From positions 248,001-312,000 of the forward strand of contig SAPZ01000002.1 of the NCBI GenBank assembly GCA_004020875.1: a DNA stretch of 64,000 nt, written 5' to 3'. Each line of letters opens with the position of its first letter. Position 1 is the stretch's first letter. This document shows, piece by piece, positions 1 to 12,597 of this stretch. The translations under genes and the position numbers were made by a program. A model generated the notes under the pieces. The model did not search any database, was not told where the DNA came from, and worked only from the letters and a program-made list of their open reading frames with translations. Origin of the DNA: Mesorhizobium sp. Lineage in GTDB: Bacteria; Pseudomonadota; Alphaproteobacteria; Rhizobiales; Rhizobiaceae.

Positions 1-252
1 CAGGATCACCACCTTGGCGCTGGTGAACGTGTGATAGAAAAGACTGCCGTCGAGCGACATGCGATAGGCCGTCTGCAGCACGGTTCCGGGCGTCGGCAGG
101 AACATGTTCGGCACGACTCGGCCGTAGGACAGAAGAGCCCAGCCGCCGATCACGGCTATCCACATTGCCAATGCGAGCGTGGTTGCGGTGCTGGCGGGAA
201 TGTTGGCGAATGGGGTCGTCAGGCGTGTCCACGCCGTTCGCCTCTGTGCCAT
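1..252 (-). CDS. NitT/TauT-type ABC transporter permease, N-terminal part (runs off window)
   Basis: This is the first 84 residues of an inner-membrane permease. The reading frame stays open to base 1, so the C-terminus lies outside the window. It starts MAQRRTAW, has a hydrophobic segment at about residues 24-44, then the pattern FLPTPGTVLQT, which is typical of the periplasmic region after the first helix in SsuC/TauC/ThiX-like permeases. It lies 88 bases downstream of a NitT/TauT substrate-binding protein on the same strand, so the two probably belong to one importer. The ATPase would be expected further left. The substrate cannot be read from the sequence; the B6-degradation context suggests a pyridine or related compound, which is inference. 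Confidence 0.85.
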   Translation of the reverse strand, partial: MAQRRTAWTRLTTPFANIPASTATTLALAMWIAVIGGWALLSYGRVVPNMFLPTPGTVLQTAYRMSLDGSLFYHTFTSAKVVIL

Positions 253-300
253 AAGATGGCCTCCGTTGATCTGGGCGCGAAACTCTGGCTTTCGAGAAAT

Positions 301-327
301 CAGGGTCGGCCCGAGGGACCGACCCTG
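301..327 (-). terminator. Intercistronic stem-loop between binding protein and permease genes
   Basis: A perfect 9-bp stem (301-309 pairs with 319-327, arms CAGGGTCGG and CCGACCCTG) with a 9-base loop lies 13 bases past the stop of the binding-protein gene at 341. Only a short T-rich stretch follows on the minus strand. The position suggests partial termination or mRNA 3' protection, so that the binding protein is made in excess over the membrane subunits. The function is inferred. Confidence 0.6.
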
Positions 328-340
328 TCAGTTTCGAAGC

Positions 341-1324
341 TCACTGTTCCTTGATGAAATCGGTATCGAGAATGGTCTTCGCGTCGATCGTCATCTTGAG
401 CTTGCCGGCCTTGCCCCAGATATCCTGGGCGAAGTTCACCAGGTCGGACGCCTCGCTCTTGTCCGGAGTGCCGAAGAACTCCAGGTTGCGGGCGCGGTCG
501 TAGTAGCGCACGCCTTGGGCGCCGGCCGCGAAATCCTCGGGCTTCTCGAGATAGCCACCAATGCCCTTGGCCATGATCTCATAGGCCTTGTCCGGATTGG
601 TCTTGATGTAGTCGACCGCCTTGTAATAGCCCTTGATCAAAGCCTTCACATCCTCGGGATGCTTCTCGATCAGGTCGCATTTGAGCGCGATCACGTCGAC
701 GATCAGGCCAGGCGTCGTCGTGGAGTCGATCAGCACCTTTCCCTTGCCGCCCTTGCGGACTTCGGTGAGGTGAGGCTCCCAGGTCACCGCGGCGGGAACC
801 TGGCCGGCGATGAAGGCCGTCGCGGCGTCGTCAGCGGTCATGTTGGTGACGCTGACATCGTCCTCGGTCATGCCTTCCTTCTTCAGGAGAACATTGAACC
901 AGAATTCGGAAACGGAGCCCTCGTTCAGGGCGACGGGCTGGCCCTTCAAATCCTTGAGCGACTTGACGTCCGCCTGCGTGACGACGCCGTCGCCGCCGTG
1001 GCTGTCGTCAAGCGCCACGACATATTTGAAGCAGAGGTCGTCGGAGCGGTACTTCATCAGTTCGTCGACTGTGGATGCCGCGCCATCGAGATCACCGCCG
1101 GCGACCGCCGCCATATAGAGCGCCGATTCTTCGATCACTTTCAGCTCGACGTCGACGCCGGCTTCCTTGAAGTAGCCGAGGTCGCGGGCAAGAAACAGCG
1201 GCCCGTAGCCCACCCAGGTGGTCATGCCGAGGCGAATGGCGCCGGCGTCGGCGGGAGCGGCAAGCCCCAAGCCCAGCAGGCCTGCACTGACCGCGGTCAT
1301 CAGGCAATTGCGGAATGTCTTCAT
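341..1324 (-). CDS. NitT/TauT-family ABC transporter substrate-binding protein
   Basis: This is a periplasmic binding protein of 327 residues. It has a clear Sec signal peptide (basic MKTFRN, a hydrophobic core, cleavage near APADA-GA). The mature part begins IRLGMTTWVGYGPLFLA, the typical opening of NMT1/TauA/SsuA-like type II binding proteins (glycine-tyrosine-x-P-hydrophobic, then DLGYFKEAGVDVE). It is followed by a stem-loop and a permease gene, so it is the first gene of an importer unit. It lies downstream of the B6 degradation genes on the same strand, separated by a 405-base spacer. The ligand is unknown; a vitamin B6 form or pyrimidine-like molecule is a guess from context. Confidence 0.9.
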   Translation of the reverse strand: MKTFRNCLMTAVSAGLLGLGLAAPADAGAIRLGMTTWVGYGPLFLARDLGYFKEAGVDVELKVIEESALYMAAVAGGDLDGAASTVDELMKYRSDDLCFKYVVALDDSHGGDGVVTQADVKSLKDLKGQPVALNEGSVSEFWFNVLLKKEGMTEDDVSVTNMTADDAATAFIAGQVPAAVTWEPHLTEVRKGGKGKVLIDSTTTPGLIVDVIALKCDLIEKHPEDVKALIKGYYKAVDYIKTNPDKAYEIMAKGIGGYLEKPEDFAAGAQGVRYYDRARNLEFFGTPDKSEASDLVNFAQDIWGKAGKLKMTIDAKTILDTDFIKEQ

Positions 1325-1729
1325 TGTCGTGGTTCCCCATGGCTGTTACCGGCATCGACCTCATTCGAGTGGCGTATGCCAGGCTGTCGTTTCGGCAGCC
1401 GCTCTCTTGTTATGCGTCGCCCTCCCAGGCGGGCCTTGTTCTAGGTCCCGCAAGAGAGCATCCGGGCCGGGTCGCCTAAAGAAGTCTTTTTCTGTCCTTT
1501 GCTTCGCCGAAACCGAAGCAGCGGCCCCTTCCTTGTCGACGAACTCGAATCGACGGCGCCGGGCGATGACGGTTCCGGCGGATGTGCCAGTGGCCGTGGG
1601 CCGGTGCCGCCTGGAAGACGTGATGGCGCCGGGATCGGGGACAAACCCAGCTACAGGGCGGATGTCGTTGGCTGCCTCAACGGCAGCCCGAGCAGCTTCA
1701 GCTACGTGGTCGTCGGAATTTTCAGGTGG
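1325..1729. other. 405-base non-coding spacer
   Basis: I see no gene here. On the minus strand it should hold the 3' end of the pyridoxal dehydrogenase transcript and the promoter of the binding-protein gene. A 7-bp stem-loop (1670-1676 with 1682-1688, arms GGCTGCC and GGCAGCC, 5-base loop) lies about 40 bases past the stop at 1730 and may mark the transcript end, but no T tract follows. I looked for a TPP-riboswitch core ahead of the binding protein and found none. Confidence 0.5.
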
Positions 1730-3693
<1,964 letters not shown>

Positions 3694-3717
3694 GGGAGTG
3701 GTCTCCGGATTTGGCGT

Positions 3718-5509
<1,792 letters not shown>

Positions 5510-5512
5510 GTC

Positions 5513-6610
5513 TCAGGCCTTTCTCGACTGATTGTAGCGGTGGTCGACATACTCGGCGAGCGCGAGCACGATCAGCATGATCGAGACCAGCACCAGGGTG
5601 AAGTGATTGGGCACGCCAAGCCGCCTCGCCGCGCTCTCGCCGCCGATCGAAAGCACCGAAAGCAGGAATACGAAGCCAATCGCGGCAAAGCCGTTCATCC
5701 GCGCAAGGAACACCGCCGGAATGACCGCCAGGCCGTAGGCAGGGTTCCAGTCGGCGCGGACATTGCCTTGCACCCCGATGATGTCGACGGCGCCGGCAAG
5801 GCCTGCAAGCCCAGCCGAAATGGCAAAGACGGCAACGGTCAGCCTAGGCACGCCAAGCCCGGCATGAACCGCCGCGCGCGGGTTGGCGCCGACGATCCTC
5901 AATTTCAATCCGAACGCCGTCCGCGTCATCACCAGATGCACGATGATGATCGCCGCAAGTCCGAGCACAAGGCCGCTGGTGATGGTCGTATCGAAGAGCC
6001 GCGGCAGCCTGTCTTCGACCGGCAAGGTACGCGTCTGCGGCACGGTCGTGCCGGGGTCGCGGAACACGAGCTTGACCAGCACGTTGGCGAGCGAGGTGCC
6101 GAGAAACGTCATCATCAGCGTGGTGATGATCTCGTTCACGCCCTGATAGGCGCGCAGAAGCGCGGGCAGCAGCGACCAGGCCATTGCCACGACCATGGAG
6201 ATCAGGAACGAACAGGTCAGCGCCAGCCAGGCAGGCATGACCTGCACCAGGACGGGAGCGCTGGCGGCCGCCGTGACCGCTCCGAGCAGGAACTGGCCGT
6301 CGCCGCCCAAGTTCCACATGCCGGCGCGAAAGGCCACGATCAGGCCCGCGGCGAGGAACAAAAGCGGCGCCATGCGCGTCAGCGTCTGCTGGATGCCCAG
6401 CGGCGAGAACAACCCTTTCTCCAGCACGTAGCCGTAATAGGCGAGCGGGTCGACGCCGACGACAAGCAGGATGCAGCCGGCAATGATAAGAGCGGCAAGG
6501 ATAGGTCCGAGGGTCATCAGCAGCCGGTGCAGTATATCGCGGCCGGTGGCGGCGCCGCTTGTGGCGTCGAGTGCATTGGCGCTGGCGCCGGGTGCGGTAT
6601 CGATGCTCAT
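5513..6610 (-). CDS. ABC transporter permease, nucleoside/BMP type (first permease)
   Basis: This is the longer permease partner, with 365 residues. After a polar N-terminus of about 28 residues come eight or more hydrophobic segments. The motif FRAGMWNLGGDGQFLLGA near residues 95-112 and YQGVNEIITTLMM near 155-167 match NupP/YufP-like BPD_transp_2 permeases. The start at 6610 overlaps the stop of the ATPase gene (ATGA type), which indicates translational coupling. It presumably pairs with the 4574-5509 permease to form the membrane channel. Confidence 0.9.
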   Translation of the reverse strand: MSIDTAPGASANALDATSGAATGRDILHRLLMTLGPILAALIIAGCILLVVGVDPLAYYGYVLEKGLFSPLGIQQTLTRMAPLLFLAAGLIVAFRAGMWNLGGDGQFLLGAVTAAASAPVLVQVMPAWLALTCSFLISMVVAMAWSLLPALLRAYQGVNEIITTLMMTFLGTSLANVLVKLVFRDPGTTVPQTRTLPVEDRLPRLFDTTITSGLVLGLAAIIIVHLVMTRTAFGLKLRIVGANPRAAVHAGLGVPRLTVAVFAISAGLAGLAGAVDIIGVQGNVRADWNPAYGLAVIPAVFLARMNGFAAIGFVFLLSVLSIGGESAARRLGVPNHFTLVLVSIMLIVLALAEYVDHRYNQSRKA

Positions 6611-8175
6611 GCGGCCAGTCCAATCATCAGGCGGCCGACCTTGGTGCGCGCGTCGTCGGCATTGGCGACCGTGCCGACCAAAGAGCCGTTGGCGATGACG
6701 GCAATACGGTCACACATGCTGAGCAATTCCTCGAGGTCGGTGGAGATCAGCAGCACGGCGAGCCCGCGCGCCGCCGTGTCACGGATGCGCTGGCGAGAGG
6801 CAAGCGTGTTGGCGAGATCGAGTCCATAAGTCGGCTTGTTGAAGATCACCGCCCTGGCGCCTTCGGCCAGCTCACGCGCTATGAGCACCTTCTGGATATT
6901 GCCTCCCGAGAGCCGGGCGACAGGCGTCTTCAGGCTCGGCGTGCGTACATCGTATTCGCGCACCAGCTGGGCTGCGCGCCTGTCGATCTCGGCGCGTTGC
7001 TCGACGCCGCCGCGCCAGAAGGGCGAGGCGCCGACCTGCTTGAGGAAGAAGTTGATGGAGACCGGGAAGGCGCCTACCGTGCCTTCGCCGAGCCGGTCGT
7101 CGGTCAGGTAACGAAGGCCGCGCCGGCGGCGTTCGCCCACGCTCAGCGCCTCGATGGCAGTGCCTTCCAACCGCACCGAGCCACCGGTCGCCGCACGCTG
7201 GCCGGCCAAGGCCTCCGCCAATTGTTTCTGGCCGTTGCCGTCGATGCCGGCGATACCCAGGATCTCACCCGGGCGGATGTCGAAGGAGATCGACGACAGG
7301 CCCGGCGCGTTTTCGGTGGGCGCTACGGCGAGGTCGGCGACCTGAAGCAGCGGCCCGGCGTCGGCACGGACCGTGCGGGTGGGCCGCTCGGCGGCCTCCG
7401 GATCGTCCTTCTGTTTGCCGAACATCAGCTCCACGATTTCGGAGATGATCTCCTGTTCGCTGAGCGTGCGAAAACGCTCGGGTGGAATTTCGCCGACCTT
7501 GCGGCCGAGCTTCAGCACTGAGATACGGTCACCGAAGGCCGCCGCCTCCTTGAGCTTGTGTGTGATGAAGACGATCGCCAACCCCTGTCCGACCAGGCGG
7601 CGCATCAAGGCACCGAGTTCCTCGATGCCTTTCGGCGTCAGCATCGAGGTGGATTCGTCGAGGATCAGAAGCCGGCTATTGCGCACCATCGCGCGCAGGA
7701 TCTCGACCTGCTGCTGTTCACCGAGCGAAAGCTCCGACACCTTTGCATGCAGCTTGACGCTGATGCCGAGGCTGCGTGTGATCTCAGCGACGCGCGCCTC
7801 CAGCTCCTCGGTCCTGGGGCGCTGCCACCAGGGCCCGCCGAGCAACAGGTTTTCGGCCACCGTCAGCGTCGGCACCAGCATCATGTGTTGAAACACCGTG
7901 CCGATGCCCAGCGCCAGCGCATGGCGCGGCGAAGTGATCGGCGTCGGCTTGCCGTCGACTAGGATGCGTCCCTCATCCGGCTGCTGCAATCCCGACAGCA
8001 TGCCGATCAAGGTGGATTTTCCCGCGCCGTTCTCGCCGAGCAGCACATGCACCTCGCCGGGGCGGATCGACAGGTCGATACCGTCATTGGCGACAATGCC
8101 GGGAAAGCGTTTGGTCACGCCTTCGAGGGCGACGATGTCGCGCTTGTCGGCGGGCAATGAAGAAAAACTGCTCAT
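6607..8175 (-). CDS. ABC transporter ATP-binding protein with two nucleotide-binding domains (BMP-type importer)
   Basis: This is the energising subunit, 522 residues with tandem ATPase domains as in RbsA/NupO. Domain 1 has a complete Walker A (GENGAGKST near 52-60), signature LSLGEQQQ and Walker B LLILDEST. Domain 2 is degenerate in the usual way: GIDGNGQKQ takes the place of Walker A, the signature is LSGGNIQK, and Walker B is VIFNKPT, where the normal Asp-Glu pair is absent. The asymmetry is common in this family. It lies behind the binding-protein gene and overlaps the first permease gene. A strong stem-loop separates it from the binding-protein gene. Confidence 0.92.
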   Translation of the reverse strand: MSSFSSLPADKRDIVALEGVTKRFPGIVANDGIDLSIRPGEVHVLLGENGAGKSTLIGMLSGLQQPDEGRILVDGKPTPITSPRHALALGIGTVFQHMMLVPTLTVAENLLLGGPWWQRPRTEELEARVAEITRSLGISVKLHAKVSELSLGEQQQVEILRAMVRNSRLLILDESTSMLTPKGIEELGALMRRLVGQGLAIVFITHKLKEAAAFGDRISVLKLGRKVGEIPPERFRTLSEQEIISEIVELMFGKQKDDPEAAERPTRTVRADAGPLLQVADLAVAPTENAPGLSSISFDIRPGEILGIAGIDGNGQKQLAEALAGQRAATGGSVRLEGTAIEALSVGERRRRGLRYLTDDRLGEGTVGAFPVSINFFLKQVGASPFWRGGVEQRAEIDRRAAQLVREYDVRTPSLKTPVARLSGGNIQKVLIARELAEGARAVIFNKPTYGLDLANTLASRQRIRDTAARGLAVLLISTDLEELLSMCDRIAVIANGSLVGTVANADDARTKVGRLMIGLAA

Positions 8176-8205
8176 GAAAGCCCAGCACTGGAAAAACGGG
8201 AAATA

Positions 8206-8235
8206 TCCGGAGGGGCAACCGGTCGCCCCTCCGGA
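8206..8235 (-). terminator. Terminator-like stem-loop between BMP binding-protein and ATPase genes
   Basis: A perfect 11-bp stem (8206-8216 with 8225-8235, arms TCCGGAGGGGC and GCCCCTCCGGA) with an 8-base loop lies 18 bases after the binding-protein stop. On the minus strand it is followed by ATATTTCCCGTTTTT, so it looks like a leaky intrinsic terminator. The likely effect is more binding protein than ATPase and permeases; this is inferred from position. Confidence 0.7.
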
Positions 8236-8253
8236 AGCTGATTGCTGGCCGCC

Positions 8254-9282
8254 TTACTGGGCGACGCTCGTCATCAGCGCCCTGACGGCGGCGGCGTCAT
8301 AGACCGGATCGACCTTGATCTTGCCGGAGATGACGTCTTCGCGCAGCGCCTGGATCTCGGACCATACCTTGTCCGGGATCGCAGCGGTCTTCAAAAGCTT
8401 CACCGAATCGTCCTTGAGGCCGATCGAATAATGCTTGGTGCCGAACGTGTCCGACTTGATGTCGGCGATCATCGCGGCGTAGACCGGCTCGATGTTCCAC
8501 ACCACCGACGACAGCAGGAAGCCCTTGTCGATGGGCGACTTGTCGCCGATGACGTCGATGAAATAGACCTTCCCGCCATCCGCGGCCTTGGTGGTCTCGA
8601 CAGCCTGCAACATGCCGAAGCTGGAGCCGTTGCCCTGGCCGAAGATGATGTCGGCGCCAGAGGCGATCACGCTTTCGGTCACGCGCTTGCCACCCGCCGC
8701 GTCGCTGTAGGCGGCGGGGCCGATCACCGCATAGGTGATCTTGACGTCGGGATTCTCAGCCTTCACGCCCTGCGCGAACGCCGCCGACTGCGAGTTCCAT
8801 GATGGAGGTTCGCCAGATACGACGATGCCCACCGACTTCGAGCGCGACATCTTGGCGGCAAGACGGCCGGCGAGATAAGCGCCCTGGTGGCCGCTTAGCG
8901 TGTAGTCGGCGACGAGACCTTTCTCCAAGCCGTTGGGCGTGTCGACGATCGCCACCGGAACCTTCAACTCCTTGGCGATTTCAGGCGCCGAAGTGTTGTA
9001 GCCGCTGGCATGGGCGATCAGCAGGCTGGCGCCGTCGGACGCGAGTTCCCGCAACGTCGGACGAACGTCGCCATAGCCCAGACCCTGGGCCACGACCACT
9101 TCGACGCCGGCGGCCTTGCCCGCCGCGTTGGCGGCATCGATGCCCTGCTGGTTCCAGCCGTAGTCGGTGCCCTCTTCAGGCGTCAGGATGGCGATCGACT
9201 TTACTTCGCCAGCAAGCGCCCCGCCAAGAAAGACGCCACTCAGTATAATTGCACTCACACTGCACTTAAGAAGCTTTAACAT
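8254..9282 (-). CDS. BMP-family (PnrA-like) ABC transporter substrate-binding protein
   Basis: This is a periplasmic binding protein of 342 residues, of the basic membrane protein/TmpC family that binds purine nucleosides in known cases. The signal peptide is MLKLLKCSVSAIILSGVFLG with cleavage near ALA-GE. The family opening IAILTPEEGTDYGWNQQGI and later DVIGDKSPIDKGFLLSSVVW are visible. I chose the ATG at 9282 because an AGAGAGGG ribosome-binding site precedes it and the longer form to 9369 would bury the signal peptide. It is the first gene of a probable operon of binding protein, ATPase, two permeases, lactonase, aminotransferase and dehydrogenase. That order is the main reason to suspect a B6-related ligand. 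Confidence 0.9.
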   Translation of the reverse strand: MLKLLKCSVSAIILSGVFLGGALAGEVKSIAILTPEEGTDYGWNQQGIDAANAAGKAAGVEVVVAQGLGYGDVRPTLRELASDGASLLIAHASGYNTSAPEIAKELKVPVAIVDTPNGLEKGLVADYTLSGHQGAYLAGRLAAKMSRSKSVGIVVSGEPPSWNSQSAAFAQGVKAENPDVKITYAVIGPAAYSDAAGGKRVTESVIASGADIIFGQGNGSSFGMLQAVETTKAADGGKVYFIDVIGDKSPIDKGFLLSSVVWNIEPVYAAMIADIKSDTFGTKHYSIGLKDDSVKLLKTAAIPDKVWSEIQALREDVISGKIKVDPVYDAAAVRALMTSVAQ

Positions 9283-9383
9283 GTTACCCTCTCTGTTTGA
9301 TTCACCAATCAATATTCTTGTTGTTATTGCGCGGAAGCGAGATAGACTGCCTGAAAAAAATTTACCCATGGAGTTCAGGCAAA

Positions 9384-9809
9384 GTGAAGATTCGTTATGT
9401 CCTTCCGGTGATGCTGGCGTTCACATCCTTCGCCAGCGCGGTCGAGTTGCACCATGTCATCGTCCGCAAAGGCACAGACGGGCTCGACAAGGTGCCGTTG
9501 ACGATCTCGAATGCGGGCAATGAAGGGCTGTCGTGCAATGCCGACTTCGCCCACTGGTATTCAGCCGGGATTGCGACGGTCGAGCCGGGCAAGAGCGCCC
9601 GCCTCGAACTGTGGTTCGACTCCAAGACGGGCACGTTCACCATCCTCAACGACAAGCGCGAGAACCTGCCCATCGAGCGGCTGTGGTGCGGCCTGTCGGG
9701 CCGTGCATATGCCACGCGGGCACAGATCACGCTCGACCGTGCCGACGCGGCCGGAGGGAAGCGCGCCGTGTCCTGCCGCGTGGAGCAGGACAGGCTCGCG
9801 TGCCGGTAG
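9384..9809 (+). CDS. Small secreted protein of unknown function
   Basis: It encodes 141 residues on the plus strand, between two minus-strand importer units. With the GTG at 9384 as start, the N-terminus (VKIRYVLPVMLAFTSFASA) is a good signal peptide and GGAG lies upstream; a longer form from 9297 is possible. The mature part is rich in charged residues and contains four cysteines (two mid-protein, two near the end) that could form disulfides in the periplasm. I do not recognise the family. It breaks the run of minus-strand catabolic genes and has its own promoter, so it may not belong to the pathway. Confidence 0.65.
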   Translation: MKIRYVLPVMLAFTSFASAVELHHVIVRKGTDGLDKVPLTISNAGNEGLSCNADFAHWYSAGIATVEPGKSARLELWFDSKTGTFTILNDKRENLPIERLWCGLSGRAYATRAQITLDRADAAGGKRAVSCRVEQDRLACR

Positions 9810-9845
9810 GCGCCCATCGATCCGTCGGCCTGCGACATGGCGCGC

Positions 9846-10856
9846 CTATTCCTTCGCCAGGAACTTGTCGGTGAAGACGTCGTCCGCCGACAGGGCCGCC
9901 TTGAGCACGCCCTGATCTGTGAGCGTCTTCAGCGTCTCCTCCCACTGCGTCTTCGTCATCCAGCCGAGGCCGTGTTCTTTGGTGTCCGGGCTGGTGAAGG
10001 TCGACGCGATGTCGGCGTTGATCTGCGCCAGCAGCACATCCTTCTTGTCCGCATAGCCGGGAGCCGCCTTGGCCGTGATTTCGGCGGCCTCTTCCGGATG
10101 GGCGACGACATAGTCGAAGGCTTCCCGGTAGGCTTTGACGAAGCGGGCGACGACATCCGGCTTGTGTTTGATCATCTTCTCCGAGGTAAACAGACCGGAG
10201 CCATAGGCCTTCCAGCCATGGTCCGCGCCCATCATGATGCTGAGCGAGCCGGGACCGCCGGCCTTTGCCTCCAGCTCGGGAACCTCGGCGTCGACATAGC
10301 CGACCACAGTCTGGACCCGACCGAGGAGAAGATAGCTTTCATAGGGCGGTGAGACGCTGTTCAGCGTCATGTCTTTCTCGGTCAGGCCATTGGCCGCCAG
10401 GAAGCCCTTGAAGAAGATGTAGGTCGAGCCGGCCGGATGAATGCCTATGGTGAGCCCCTTGAGATCGGCCGGCTTGGTGAGCTTCATCGTCTTTGCGAGC
10501 GAGATGATCGCCAGAGGCGAGTGCTGATTGACTGCCGCGACCGCGACGACTGGGACGTTCTGCGACCGGGCCACGGCGAGCGTGGGAAGATCGCCAAAAC
10601 CGAAATCCGCGTTTTCATTGCCGACCAGCCGCATGGCGTCGGGCGAGCCGGAGCCCTTGCGGATCTCGGCGACGTCGATGTCGTTCTTGGCGAAGAAGCC
10701 TTTTTCCTTGCCGACGAAGAACATGGCGTGGTTGCCGCGCACCACCCAGTCGAGCTGGACATTGACCTTGTCGGCCGCCAAGGCCCCGCTCGAGAAGCCG
10801 AGTGTCCCGGCAAACGCCGCAAGCGCGGCTGCCTTGATGAGTGAGCGTCTGAGCAT
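9846..10856 (-). CDS. NitT/TauT-family ABC transporter substrate-binding protein (second importer)
   Basis: This is a periplasmic binding protein of 336 residues. The start at 10856 (MLRRSLIKAAALAAF) is preceded by GGGA at suitable distance. The signal peptide has a twin arginine, but no full Tat consensus, and cleaves near ALA-AD. The mature part starts KVNVQLDWVVRGNHAMFFVGKE, the NMT1/ThiY-like pattern also seen in hydroxymethylpyrimidine-type binding proteins. That is notable beside a pathway for a pyridine vitamin, but it does not prove the ligand. It is the last gene of the ATPase-permease-binding protein set behind the dehydrogenase genes. Confidence 0.9.
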   Translation of the reverse strand: MLRRSLIKAAALAAFAGTLGFSSGALAADKVNVQLDWVVRGNHAMFFVGKEKGFFAKNDIDVAEIRKGSGSPDAMRLVGNENADFGFGDLPTLAVARSQNVPVVAVAAVNQHSPLAIISLAKTMKLTKPADLKGLTIGIHPAGSTYIFFKGFLAANGLTEKDMTLNSVSPPYESYLLLGRVQTVVGYVDAEVPELEAKAGGPGSLSIMMGADHGWKAYGSGLFTSEKMIKHKPDVVARFVKAYREAFDYVVAHPEEAAEITAKAAPGYADKKDVLLAQINADIASTFTSPDTKEHGLGWMTKTQWEETLKTLTDQGVLKAALSADDVFTDKFLAKE

Positions 10857-10890
10857 TTTTGTTCCCTTTTTCATTGGTTTGAGAGCGGAC

Positions 10891-11706
10891 CTACCAGCGG
10901 CTGAATTTCGGCGCCCACGGCACCACGATGCGTTCGAGAATCTCGGCAGCGTAGTAGAAGGCGATGCCCAGCACCGAAACGAGCAGCAGCGCCGCGAAGA
11001 CAAGCGCTGTGTCGAGCTGTGTCGAGGCGAACTGGATGACGTAACCCAGCCCATCCGAGGCGCCGGCGAATTCGCCGACGATGGCGCCGATGACGCTCAG
11101 CGTGGCGGCTATCTTGGTCCCGGCCATCAGGTTCGGCAGCGAATGCGGAACGCGTATCCTGAACAGGATCTGCGTCGGGCTGGCGCCGACAGAATTCATC
11201 AGCGACAGCAGCGAGCGGTCGACCGCCTGCATTCCCGCCAGCATCGACAATGTCACCGGGAAGAAGGCGATGACCAGGATCAGACCGATCTTGGGCGCGA
11301 GCCCGTAGCCGAACCAGAGGATGAAGATTGGCGCCAGCGCCACCTTGGGCACGTTCTGAAACAGCACGACTAGCGGATAAAGCGCCCGCCCCAGCCAGTC
11401 GAAGCGCACGATGACCAGCGCGATGGCAATGCCGACCAGGACGGAGACGAGGAATCCGAACAGGATCTCGCCTGCGGTCACCAGCGTCGCCTGCATTAGC
11501 GTCGCCCATTGCGCGATCAGCGATTGCGCGATTTCGGTCGGAGCAGGAATGATGAAGGCGGAGATGGCGAAAACCCGCACCACGGCCTCCCACACCACGA
11601 TCGTCGCCAGTAGAAGGATGACCGCTGGAAGCCAGCTGCCTGTCGCCTGACTCCAGCTCGAGGCAAACCGCGACTCCGAGAGATTGGTGATGGGTTGATC
11701 GCTCAT
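10891..11706 (-). CDS. NitT/TauT-type ABC transporter permease (second importer)
   Basis: This is an inner-membrane permease of 271 residues with about six hydrophobic segments. It has the BPD_transp_1 (SsuC/TauC) pattern, including VLFQNVPKVALAPIFILWFG near 138-157 and the EAA-loop-like region around VGASPTQILFRIRVPHSLPN near 192-211, where the ATPase docks. The start codon overlaps the stop of the ATPase gene (ATGA). The gene for its binding protein follows 34 bases downstream. Confidence 0.92.
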   Translation of the reverse strand: MSDQPITNLSESRFASSWSQATGSWLPAVILLLATIVVWEAVVRVFAISAFIIPAPTEIAQSLIAQWATLMQATLVTAGEILFGFLVSVLVGIAIALVIVRFDWLGRALYPLVVLFQNVPKVALAPIFILWFGYGLAPKIGLILVIAFFPVTLSMLAGMQAVDRSLLSLMNSVGASPTQILFRIRVPHSLPNLMAGTKIAATLSVIGAIVGEFAGASDGLGYVIQFASTQLDTALVFAALLLVSVLGIAFYYAAEILERIVVPWAPKFSRW

Positions 11707-12536
11707 GACGCGCCTCCCGGTTGATGGCTGGCGCGCAGCATGGTGCGCAGTTGAACCACCAGCCTGACGAACTCGGGATCTTCCGTCACCGACAGATCGC
11801 GCGGATAGGGCAGCCCGATGTCGAGGCTTTCAGTGATCCGCCCCGGCTTGATGCCCAGGACGTGGACATCGCGGGACAGATGAATGGCCTCGTCGATGGA
11901 GTGGGTGACGAGCACGATGGTCTTGCCGGTGCGCTGCCATATCTCCAGCAGCGACTGGCCCATCTGGTCGCGGGTGATGGCGTCGAGGGCGCCGAACGGC
12001 TCATCCATCAGCAGCACGGCCGGATCAAGCGCGAGCGCCCGCGCGATGGCGACGCGCTGGCGCATGCCGCCGGACAATTCATTGGGGCGCTTGTGGGCGC
12101 TGTCGCCCAACCCCACCAGCTCCAGCATCTCCTGGCCGCGCGCCCGCAAATCGGCGCGCGAGAGCGACTTGTCGGCAATGCCGAGCAGCATCGATGCGTT
12201 GTCGACGGCATTCTTCCAGGGAAGCAGGTTGGCGTCCTGGAAGACGAGGCCGATCATGCGCTTGCGCGCCGCCTCGACTGGCGAGAGCCCGGCGATCGAA
12301 ACGCTGCCGCTTGTCGGATTGACGAGCCCGGCCAGAACCTTGAGCAAGGTGCTCTTGCCGCAACCGGAAGGACCGATGAGGGAGACGAACGAGCCCTTGG
12401 GTATCGAAAGATCGATATTTTGCAGAACCAGTTGCCTGGCCAGCGTCACCGACACGCTCTTGGCGGAAATCAGGTCGTCATGGTGGCGAATATGGGCTGG
12501 CCGGCCGCCTGCTGGTCGAATGGATTCAATGCGCAT
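11703..12536 (-). CDS. NitT/TauT-type ABC transporter ATP-binding protein (second importer)
   Basis: This is the cytoplasmic ATPase subunit, 277 residues. Walker A is GPSGCGKST, the signature LSGGMRQR and Walker B VLLMDEPFGALD. I chose the ATG at 12536 (MRIESIRPAGG) because GGAGGGG lies 7 bases upstream and the longer frame to 12953 lies over the dehydrogenase gene with no family similarity. It starts 61 bases after the dehydrogenase stop, so the importer probably belongs to the same transcript as the catabolic genes 12598-19232. Confidence 0.92.
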   Translation of the reverse strand: MRIESIRPAGGRPAHIRHHDDLISAKSVSVTLARQLVLQNIDLSIPKGSFVSLIGPSGCGKSTLLKVLAGLVNPTSGSVSIAGLSPVEAARKRMIGLVFQDANLLPWKNAVDNASMLLGIADKSLSRADLRARGQEMLELVGLGDSAHKRPNELSGGMRQRVAIARALALDPAVLLMDEPFGALDAITRDQMGQSLLEIWQRTGKTIVLVTHSIDEAIHLSRDVHVLGIKPGRITESLDIGLPYPRDLSVTEDPEFVRLVVQLRTMLRASHQPGGAS

Positions 12537-12597
12537 GGCTTGCCCCTCCATGCGGCACCCAAACCCGGCCGGCCTTCCGAGCATGATGGGCCATCGG

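Noticed and set aside
1325..1480. Possible thiamine or B6 riboswitch ahead of the first binding-protein gene
   Set aside because: The conserved TPP core (CTGAGA and the ACCTGATCTGG-like part) is missing, and no other known aptamer pattern was recognised.
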